From a virus: a DNA stretch of 22,820 bases. The notes under the pieces were generated by a model. That model searched no databases. It was not told where the DNA came from and worked only from the letters and a program-made list of their open reading frames with translations. Within the stretch, counting starts at the first letter, position 1. Every line of letters begins with the position of its first letter. Of this stretch, positions 14,072-20,146 are shown one piece after another. The translations under genes were made by a program, and so were the position numbers. Location: positions 1 to 22,820 of the IMG/VR virus record IMGVR_UViG_3300030389_000458; one strand, written 5' to 3'.

Positions 14072-14540
14072 CGACAATATTTGGATATATAGAATCGCAG
14101 GGTTTCTCTGTATTTTCTTTTTTCTTGCAATTTTAACTAATCCTTTGTGGGCGGACACTATAACTTTTAAATTCAAAAACCCTAGCTTTAGTGGTTTAAA
14201 CACTAGTTCACACTACCTCACGATAGAAAACCAAGAGTTCAACCGTAAAGAGGCACTTAAAGCAGAAATAAAAGCTCTACAAGAACAAATAGAAAGAGAT
14301 AAAGAAAACACTACACTCGCTAGATTTATAAGGAATTTAGAAAGTCGTATCTATGCACAGCTTTCTAGACAGCTGGTAGAAAATTTATTTGGGGAAACGC
14401 CCAGTACAGAGGGTACTTTAACCCTTGAAGGCAACACTATTAAATATAGTGTTGTTGACGGAATAATAACTTTAACGATAACAGATGCAGATGGGAATGT
14501 TACGACTATATCTTTACCCGTTGGTAATTTTACTTTCTAG
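14052..14540 (+). CDS. csgF: CsgF-like curli assembly factor
   Basis: Encodes 162 residues. A hydrophobic segment (IAGFLCIFFFLAILTNPLWA) gives a Sec signal with predicted cleavage before DTITFKFKNPSFSG. That mature start is the CsgF signature: the E. coli protein begins with T-F-x-F-R-N-P-x-F-x-G, the segment that inserts into the CsgG channel. The middle is helical (residues about 68-115), and the C-terminus (LTLEGNTIKYSVVDGIITLT) matches the CsgF beta-domain D-Y-I-V-D-x-x-x-x-D-G-x-L-x-L pattern. Mature length near 128 residues compares with about 119 in E. coli. CsgF binds CsgG and positions the nucleator outside the outer membrane. It starts inside the upstream gene with AAGG nine bases ahead. 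Confidence 0.9.
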   Translation: MTKGKTDDNIWIYRIAGFLCIFFFLAILTNPLWADTITFKFKNPSFSGLNTSSHYLTIENQEFNRKEALKAEIKALQEQIERDKENTTLARFIRNLESRIYAQLSRQLVENLFGETPSTEGTLTLEGNTIKYSVVDGIITLTITDADGNVTTISLPVGNFTF

Positions 14541-15354
14541 TTGTAGCCTTACGCCTGTAGATAAAAGTCTTACAACTGCTGAAACTTTACCAAGTATTTT
14601 ACAAGCACAGTCTGAGGAGCTGTATAACGTAGCAGAACCTAAAATACCTATAGTGGTAGCAGTTTACCCTAATAGTTTTACCGATCAAACAGGTCAGCGT
14701 AAAAGTAATAGTGAGTTCGCTTTATTTAGCACAGCTTTGACACAAGCTCCTAATCATTTATTAATACGTTCGCTTAAAAATGCTTCAGGCGGTAAATTTT
14801 TTAGAGTAGCTGAAAGAGTAGGCTTAGATAACTTAACTAAAGAACGACAGTTAATACGTTCAGCTAGAGAACAAAATGAAGATAAGGACGGAGCTAAACC
14901 ACTTATGCCTTTGTTATTCGCTGGTGTTTTAGTGGAAGGTGCAGTGATAGGTTATGACACCAATACTAAAAGTGGTGGTATAGGAGCTAGGTATTTAGGC
15001 ATAGGCACTAGTAAACAATACAGAATAGATAATATTACCGTATCTTTACGTATGGTTAGTGTAGCCACGGGTGAAGTCCTTATAGATGTTTTAGTAAGTA
15101 AAGAAATTTATAGTTACGGTCAATCACAAGACGTATTTAAGTTCATTGAAGCGGGTACAGAGCTAGTAGAAATAGAGATGGGCGACACTCAAAATGAAAT
15201 TACTACACTAGCACTTTTAAGAGCTATAGAGAGCGGAGTTTTAGAAATTATAAAAATAGGGTATGATAAAGGTTTCTGGGAGGAAAAATATGAAACAATC
15301 GATATTGATAAGCCTGATTGTGATGCTGAGTGCATCGACAATATACGGGGCTGA
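14485..15354 (+). CDS. csgG: CsgG-like outer-membrane curli secretion channel
   Basis: Encodes 289 residues. Lipobox LLSSC places the lipid-anchored Cys near residue 20. Matches to E. coli CsgG run along its length: VVAVYPNSFTDQTGQ, FSTALTQ, ERVGLDNLTKERQLIRSARE, LVEGAVIGYDTNTKSGGIGA, ARYLGIG, RMVSVATGEVLI and ALLRAIESGVLEI. CsgG forms a nonameric lipoprotein channel that secretes curlin subunits. The lipobox requires one of the starts at 14485, 14491 or 14497, so overlap with csgF is 44-56 bases. In the constriction loop Phe56 of E. coli is kept before S-T-A, but Asn55 aligns with Leu and Tyr51 with a small polar residue. The C-terminal tail has a C-x3-C pair and overlaps the next gene by 65 bases. 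No good ribosome site is visible, suggesting coupling. Confidence 0.94.
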   Translation: MQMGMLRLYLYPLVILLSSCSLTPVDKSLTTAETLPSILQAQSEELYNVAEPKIPIVVAVYPNSFTDQTGQRKSNSEFALFSTALTQAPNHLLIRSLKNASGGKFFRVAERVGLDNLTKERQLIRSAREQNEDKDGAKPLMPLLFAGVLVEGAVIGYDTNTKSGGIGARYLGIGTSKQYRIDNITVSLRMVSVATGEVLIDVLVSKEIYSYGQSQDVFKFIEAGTELVEIEMGDTQNEITTLALLRAIESGVLEIIKIGYDKGFWEEKYETIDIDKPDCDAECIDNIRG

Positions 15355-16006
15355 TAATGAAATACATGTTGACCAAAGTGGAGCTACAGCTAATATAGAT
15401 TTAGAACAGTTAGGTTCTGGTAATATAATAGGTGGTTTAAATTCTGCAGCGGGCAGTTTAACTGCTTTAGATTTAGATGGGTTAAGTCTAACACTTGATA
15501 TAAATCAATTAGGAGACACAAATAAGTTTTTAGGTGACATACTAGGTGATAGTATTACAGGCTTTTTTGAGTTTGACGGTGATAGTAACACTTTTACTAT
15601 ACAGGGCGACCCTACTGATACTTACGGTATTGACAGTTCTAATTACAACGTAAGCGTAACAGGTAGTACTAATACCTTTACATTAGACCACGGTACAAGT
15701 GCTCTTGCTGCTACGTTAGATTTAGATTGGATTATACAGGGTGACGGTAACACTTTTGATTTTGATATAAATTACGATGGTGCTACTAACTATGTTGATG
15801 TTGACGGTGATAGCAATACAGTAAACTTTACAGGTTCTGGTTATGCTGGTGCTTACTTTTATTTAGATCAAACAGGTAACAGTAGAACTTTTAACATACA
15901 ACAACTGAGTACACAAGATAATGACTGGCTCAAGATTATTTCTAACGGTAATAATGGTACTGTTTGCGTCATTCAAAACGACCAAGGTACAAGCACAAGC
16001 TGTTGA
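15290..16006 (+). CDS. Secreted curlin-like repeat protein
   Basis: Encodes 238 residues. A signal peptide (MKQSILISLIVMLSASTIYG, cleavage near A-D-N) leads to about eight irregular repeats of form hydrophobic-x-hydrophobic-x-x-G-x-x-N-T-F-x-hydrophobic: FEFDGDSNTFTIQGD, VSVTGSTNTFTLDHG, WIIQGDGNTFDFD, VDVDGDSNTVNFTG and FYLDQTGNSRTFNIQQ among them. Curlin repeats share the Q/G-x-G-x-x-N ladder that forms amyloid beta-solenoids, and the gene directly follows csgG, so it is the likely export substrate (CsgA/CsgB analogue). Repeats vary in length and are rich in Asp. Two Cys, at about 226 and the last residue, could form a disulphide. GGGAGG six bases before ATG is the strongest ribosome site in the block, fitting high subunit supply. 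Earlier in-frame starts add nothing to the signal. Confidence 0.82.
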   Translation: MKQSILISLIVMLSASTIYGADNEIHVDQSGATANIDLEQLGSGNIIGGLNSAAGSLTALDLDGLSLTLDINQLGDTNKFLGDILGDSITGFFEFDGDSNTFTIQGDPTDTYGIDSSNYNVSVTGSTNTFTLDHGTSALAATLDLDWIIQGDGNTFDFDINYDGATNYVDVDGDSNTVNFTGSGYAGAYFYLDQTGNSRTFNIQQLSTQDNDWLKIISNGNNGTVCVIQNDQGTSTSC

Positions 16007-17033
16007 TATAGGGGATATTTCTGAATTAAGAGGTAACGCTCAAATAGTAAGGGATAAACCTTATCAGGCTGACCTTAAATTTGCTATACAAAGCAATGAT
16101 GAAGCTATTACTACTGATGGTAGGATGGCTATTACTTTTTTAGATGCATCTACAGTAAAACTTACTGAACACTCACAACTACTCATAGATGAATATATCT
16201 ATGACCCTGACCCTAGTAAATCAAAAATGTCTCTTAACTTTGCTTTAGGTACAGCTAGGTTTATAACGGGTAACTTAAACCGCATAGATAAACAGAACAT
16301 AAAACTAAGCACACCTACAGCGAATATCGCTATACGTGGCACAGATTTTACTGCTACTGTAGATGAACTAGGTAGAAGTTTAATCATACTTTTACCAGAC
16401 GCTTTGGGTTTATCAAGCGGTGAAATAGAGGTAGTTACCGCTATGGGTACAGTTATACTAAATAAACCTTATCAAGCTACTACGGTAAATGTTTTTGAGT
16501 CTGCACCTAGTAAACCAGTCATATTAGATTTAAGCTTAGATATTATTGATAACATGCTAATAGTCACACCGCCTAAAGAGGAACAAGTTTTAACAGAAGA
16601 AGCTAATGTTGTAAAAACTAATAATTTTTTAGATTTTAATGATTTAGATATAGATTACTTAGCTGAAGATTTTTTAGATGACAACAGTTTAGAATTTACA
16701 GAACTAGACATAAACTATTTAGATGTAAATTTTTTAGAAGACTTACTTGATATTCTTGACGTATTAGCTATAGAAGAGGAAAAAGATCAATTAGCTTTAG
16801 CTACAGGTATCAACGTAAGCGGAACTTTAATAGGTCAAGACGCTAACACTCAAATAACTACTATAATAACAGGTCAAACTATAAGCTTACGTAGAAAAGT
16901 GAGTGAAACTGCTAGAGTTGATTTAAATGTAGAAGGTAGTTACACAGTTATATTTATACAAGATGGTGTCTCTAATACAGTTAAAATAAACGGTGGTGGT
17001 GACTCAGTTATAACTATTAAACAGAGCAGTTAA
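15921..17033 (+). CDS. Secreted FecR-domain protein with curlin-like C-terminus
   Basis: Encodes 370 residues. Residues 1-27 are a signal peptide (LFLTVIMVLFASF, ending V-Q-A-Q-A). Residues about 28-170 are a FecR domain: ITTDGRMAITFLDASTVKLT, LLIDEYIYDP, the L-N-x-A-L-G-T-A-R-F-I-T-G strand and TPTANIAIRGTDFTATVDE are its landmarks. There is no DUF4880 or membrane segment, so this is a free periplasmic or exported form rather than an anti-sigma regulator. Residues 236-276 hold an acidic Leu/Asp duplication. The last 35 residues (FIQDGVSNTVKINGGGDS, then ITIKQS) follow the curlin Q-x-G-x-x-N ladder. It overlaps the curlin gene by 86 bases (53 if ATG 15954 is used). It may be a ligand of the CHASE2 cyclase next door, or a nucleator. 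Confidence 0.83.
   Translation: MTGSRLFLTVIMVLFASFKTTKVQAQAVDIGDISELRGNAQIVRDKPYQADLKFAIQSNDEAITTDGRMAITFLDASTVKLTEHSQLLIDEYIYDPDPSKSKMSLNFALGTARFITGNLNRIDKQNIKLSTPTANIAIRGTDFTATVDELGRSLIILLPDALGLSSGEIEVVTAMGTVILNKPYQATTVNVFESAPSKPVILDLSLDIIDNMLIVTPPKEEQVLTEEANVVKTNNFLDFNDLDIDYLAEDFLDDNSLEFTELDINYLDVNFLEDLLDILDVLAIEEEKDQLALATGINVSGTLIGQDANTQITTIITGQTISLRRKVSETARVDLNVEGSYTVIFIQDGVSNTVKINGGGDSVITIKQSS
16628..16747 (+). repeat. Two 60-bp tandem units inside the FecR-domain gene
   Basis: Units at 16628-16687 and 16688-16747 each open TTTAGA and encode about 20 acidic residues: LDFNDLDIDYLAEDFLDDNS then LEFTELDINYLDVNFLEDLL. The copies are clearly diverged, so the duplication is not recent. Confidence 0.75.
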
Positions 17034-17034
17034 T

Positions 17035-18783
17035 GTGAAAAAATATGTAATACCTTTATTGTTAATATTAGCTTTACCCTTAATATTTCAAAGTACACCT
17101 ACTGAAATATTAAAACTAAAAACCTTTGATGCATTGATAAAAACACCAGAGCACAGCGGTAATTTTATGATACTTAACATTACTGAAGAAGATATTGAAC
17201 GTGAGGGTGGTTACCCTTTACCTAGAAAAAGATTAGCAGATATACAGTTAGAAATACTGGGTAAGGGGGCGTTAGGTGTGGGTTGGGTTATATCTTTTCC
17301 ACAAGCTGATAGATTAGGTGGTGATGAAGACTTTGCTAGGTCTTTAGGTTATGCACCTAGTGTTTTAGCTACTTTTGAAACACCTAATAATTTATACCCT
17401 AAAACTACAGGTACAGTTATAAAAGGTCAAGATACTGGCGGTATATCGGTAAGCGGTGTAAAAGAAAATTATAATGCTTATGATAAAATACTTCAAGGTA
17501 TGGCCATAGCTCCCGTTGAAGCTGATCAATTAGTAAGGAGGATTCCCCTGTTACTTAAAACACCAGACGGTTGGTCAGCTTCTTTTGGGACTCAAGTTTT
17601 AAAAGTTCTTACTAATACACCCACTTACATAATAACTACTAACGAAAACGGTATACAAGAAATAGCGGTTAGGGGTTTACCACCAGTTAAAACCGACAGC
17701 TTAGGGCGTAAGTGGATTAGTTGGGTTGATACGCCTCAAACAGATTTACAAGAAATGAACGTAAACGGTAAGTTTGTGTTTGTAGGTATAACAGCTAACG
17801 GCGTTATGCCACAAGTTGCTACTCCAGTTGGGTTACTAGAACCACACAAAATACAAGCAGCATTATCAGAAAGTATCCTTATTGAAAATAGTCCTTACAT
17901 ACCTGATTGGGCTTTAGCTCTTGAGTTATTAATATTATTGACTACAGTTATTTTAGTTTGGTTTTTATTAATAAAACTAGGTATTACATGGGGGTTAGTA
18001 TTAAGCTTCCTTACGGCGTCTGTAACGGCTTTAGGGGGCTACTATTTAATTAGTAAAGGTTTACTTATAGACGTTACTTGGACTCTTATTAGCCAGTTTA
18101 TAAGCGGGGCTTTAGCTTTTTACCTTAGGTTTAGAGAACAATATAAATTACGTTTACTAATTAAAAAACAGTTTGAACACTACCTTGACCCGCGTCAAGT
18201 AAAACGTTTACAGAATAATCCTGATTTATTGAAGTTAGGCGGGGAAACTAGACGTTGTACGTTTTTATTCACTGACGTTAGAGGCTTTACTAATTTAAGT
18301 GAAAAACTACCACCTGAACAAGTAACTGAAATAATGAACAAAGTATTAACAGTACAAGTAACTTGTATTCAGGCACACGGAGGTATGGTAGATAAATTTA
18401 TAGGCGACGCATGTATGGCTATATTTAATGCCCCATTAGAATTAGATAATCATGAATTAAGAGCTATAACATGTGCTCAAGATATACGCACTGGTATACG
18501 TATGTTACAAAAAGAATTACCTGAACCTATATCAATAGGTATAGGCATTAACACTGGTGAAGCTGTAATAGGTAACATGGGCAGTGATACAAGGTTTGAT
18601 TACAGTGCTATAGGAGACGCTGTTAATACTGCTGCTAGACTTGAATCAGCAACCAAAGAAGTAGGCGTAGATTTATTAATAGGAGAAAATACTAAAAAAA
18701 GTTGTGATTTTAAGTTAAAATTATTAGATCCTATAAAAGTAAAGGGTAAAAAAGATTATTTAAAAATATATACGGTAAGGTAA
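17035..18783 (+). CDS. CHASE2-domain transmembrane adenylate cyclase (class III)
   Basis: Encodes 582 residues from GTG (the overlapping ATG is followed at once by TGA). Order: transmembrane helix at 4-20; CHASE2 extracytoplasmic sensor about 28-280, with FDALIKTPEHSGNFMILNIT and GKFVFVGITANGV landmarks; three helices about 290-375; class III cyclase domain about 400-582. Catalytic residues are present: metal Asp414 (FTDVRGFT) and Asp458 (DKFIGDACM), adenine-type Lys454, Ser524 at the Asp/Thr purine position, and Asn531 and Arg535 (VNTAARLE) for the transition state. It should make cAMP from ATP at the inner membrane in response to a periplasmic cue. FecR-CHASE2-cyclase neighbours are known in bacterial operons; finding the set in a phage is unusual. 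It starts one base after the FecR gene. Confidence 0.92.
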   Translation: MKKYVIPLLLILALPLIFQSTPTEILKLKTFDALIKTPEHSGNFMILNITEEDIEREGGYPLPRKRLADIQLEILGKGALGVGWVISFPQADRLGGDEDFARSLGYAPSVLATFETPNNLYPKTTGTVIKGQDTGGISVSGVKENYNAYDKILQGMAIAPVEADQLVRRIPLLLKTPDGWSASFGTQVLKVLTNTPTYIITTNENGIQEIAVRGLPPVKTDSLGRKWISWVDTPQTDLQEMNVNGKFVFVGITANGVMPQVATPVGLLEPHKIQAALSESILIENSPYIPDWALALELLILLTTVILVWFLLIKLGITWGLVLSFLTASVTALGGYYLISKGLLIDVTWTLISQFISGALAFYLRFREQYKLRLLIKKQFEHYLDPRQVKRLQNNPDLLKLGGETRRCTFLFTDVRGFTNLSEKLPPEQVTEIMNKVLTVQVTCIQAHGGMVDKFIGDACMAIFNAPLELDNHELRAITCAQDIRTGIRMLQKELPEPISIGIGINTGEAVIGNMGSDTRFDYSAIGDAVNTAARLESATKEVGVDLLIGENTKKSCDFKLKLLDPIKVKGKKDYLKIYTVR

Positions 18784-18785
18784 TT

Positions 18786-19022
18786 ATGAAAATAAATAGA
18801 TTAAAACTTAGTGATGGTGGTGTTGGCAGTAAAAAGAAAACTAAAAAAGTTACTGTTAAAGGCGTAGATATATCAGGTCTTAATACTAGACAACAAAATT
18901 TAATGAAAGATCATTCTGTTCATCATACTAAAAAACATATGAAAATGATGGCGACTATGATGAAGAATGGTAAAACTTTTACTGAATCACATAAAGCAGC
19001 ACAGAAAAAAGTAGGTACATGA
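18786..19022 (+). CDS. Conserved small His/Lys-rich phage protein
   Basis: Encodes 78 residues. After a basic N-terminus comes VKGVDISGLNTRQQNLMKDH followed by SVHHTKKHMKMMATMM and TFTESHKAAQKKVG. The V-K-G-V-D-I-S-x-L-x-x-R-Q-Q and H-S-x-H-H-T-x-K-H signatures mark a small protein found in many marine phages, usually near virion or lysis genes. The His/Lys-rich helix could bind metal or nucleic acid, but this is speculation. The stop overlaps the next ATG (ATGA). It marks the return from the curli-like block to ordinary phage genes. Confidence 0.78.
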   Translation: MKINRLKLSDGGVGSKKKTKKVTVKGVDISGLNTRQQNLMKDHSVHHTKKHMKMMATMMKNGKTFTESHKAAQKKVGT

Positions 19023-19225
19023 GAACTCCTACAGTACAAGATGTAGCTAAAGATTTAGCAGTATCTAAAAAAGAAAACGCAGAACGTTGGAAAACTGCTT
19101 TTAACGAGTTTGCTGATATTAAACAAGAAATAGCTTCGATAAACAATACTATAAAAATGGCTACGTTTGGCGTATTTAGTTTCATAGGAGCATTAACTAT
19201 AGCGGTAGTAACGGTGATTATATGA
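19019..19225 (+). CDS. Small tail-anchored membrane protein, holin- or XhlA-like
   Basis: Encodes 68 residues. The N-terminal 45 residues are charged and helical (VAKDLAVSKKENAERWKTAF), and a C-terminal membrane helix (MATFGVFSFIGALTIAVVTV) ends the protein. This soluble-helix then C-terminal-anchor design resembles XhlA/hemolysin-associated proteins that act with a holin. It overlaps both neighbours by four bases, and the next gene is a clear holin-like protein, so it is part of the lysis module. Cell membrane location is predicted from the helix. Confidence 0.72.
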   Translation: MRTPTVQDVAKDLAVSKKENAERWKTAFNEFADIKQEIASINNTIKMATFGVFSFIGALTIAVVTVII

Positions 19226-19701
19226 AAGGATTATTAAAAAATATAGTGGGGGCTGTAGCTCCTACACTAGGAACAGCCATAGCTGGACCTATGGGTAATA
19301 TGGCTTTAGGTAAAATAGCTGAAGTATTAGGTTGTCCATCAGACCAAAAATCTGTAGAAAAAGCAGTACAAAATGCAACACCAGAACAAATGATTGAGCT
19401 TAAAAAAGCTGAACAAGAGTTTGAAGTACAGATGAAAAAACTTGATGTAGATGTTTTTAAACTTGAAGCACAAGAAAAACAACATGCTAGGGGTATGTTT
19501 AGTAAAGATTGGACTGCTCGTATTATAGGCTTATTTACTATAGGTGGTTTTTTAGGCTACATATTTTTAGTAACGTTACAACCACCTGAACAAAACAGTG
19601 AAGCACTGATTAATTTAGTGTTAGGTTATTTAGGGGGATTAGCGAGTGCAATTATTTCGTTTTATTTCGGAGCGTCTCACACCAACGATAAAGGAGAGTA
19701 A
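19222..19701 (+). CDS. Phage holin, three-hydrophobic-segment type
   Basis: Encodes 159 residues. A Gly/Ala-rich hydrophobic N-terminus (VGAVAPTLGTAIAGPMGNMA) is followed by a charged helix of about 55 residues (LKKAEQEFEVQMKKLDVDVF) and two strong membrane helices: RIIGLFTIGGFLGYIFLVTL and LVLGYLGGLASAIISFYFGA. This layout with K-D-W-T-A-R-x-I-G before the first helix is that of the marine and proteobacterial 3TM holin family. The gene immediately precedes the lysozyme, with one base between them. It should control the time at which the endolysin reaches the cell wall. Confidence 0.82.
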   Translation: MKGLLKNIVGAVAPTLGTAIAGPMGNMALGKIAEVLGCPSDQKSVEKAVQNATPEQMIELKKAEQEFEVQMKKLDVDVFKLEAQEKQHARGMFSKDWTARIIGLFTIGGFLGYIFLVTLQPPEQNSEALINLVLGYLGGLASAIISFYFGASHTNDKGE

Positions 19702-19702
19702 T

Positions 19703-20146
19703 ATGAAAATATCACAAGAAGGATTATCTTTGATAAAAAAATTCGAGGGCTGTGAGCTTGAAGCGTATAAGTGTGCTGCGGGTGTTTGGACAATAGGTTA
19801 TGGCTCAACTAAAGGCGTAAAAGAAGGCGATACTATTAAACAAGAAGACGCTGATAAATTACTTACTGAAGAGATGAGTGAGTACGAGGGTTACATAAAT
19901 GATATGGTAGAGTCTGATTTAAAACAGAATGAGTTTGACGCTTTAGTATCATGGGTTTACAACCTTGGACCATCTAACTTATCTTCAAGTACGCTCCTAC
20001 AAAGGTTAAATAATAAAGATTGGGATGATATTCCTAATCAAATAAAAAGGTGGAATAAGGCTGGGGGCGTAGTGAAACAAGGTTTAATACGCAGACGTGA
20101 AGCAGAAGCTTTATTATTTGAAGGTAAGGAGTGGCACGAGGTTTAA
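19703..20146 (+). CDS. GH24 endolysin (T4-type lysozyme family)
   Basis: Encodes 147 residues from ATG 19703, which has AAGGAGAG ahead of it; the upstream in-frame ATG at 19646 lies inside the holin gene and lacks a site. Glu15 in KKFEGCELEAYKC is the catalytic acid, Thr30 in GVWTIGYGST the catalytic threonine, and Cys24 takes the place of the T4 Asp, a known E-C-T variant in GH24 endolysins. Later conserved parts are FDALVSWVYNLGPSNLSSST, LLQRLNNKDWDDIP and GLIRRREAEALLFEG. No signal or SAR helix is seen, so release depends on a holin. It cleaves N-acetylmuramic acid-N-acetylglucosamine bonds. Confidence 0.95.
   Translation: MKISQEGLSLIKKFEGCELEAYKCAAGVWTIGYGSTKGVKEGDTIKQEDADKLLTEEMSEYEGYINDMVESDLKQNEFDALVSWVYNLGPSNLSSSTLLQRLNNKDWDDIPNQIKRWNKAGGVVKQGLIRRREAEALLFEGKEWHEV

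Noticed and set aside
17033-17038. ATG at 17033 as start of the cyclase
   Set aside because: It is followed immediately by TGA in its own frame; GTG at 17035 is in the cyclase frame.
14052-18783. Block as a bacterial chromosomal piece from a chimeric assembly
   Set aside because: The first gene overlaps a phage-type gene by 20 bases and the last is two bases from a typical phage gene, with the same strand, packing and codon style on both sides, so a joint is unlikely though read-level checking would settle it.
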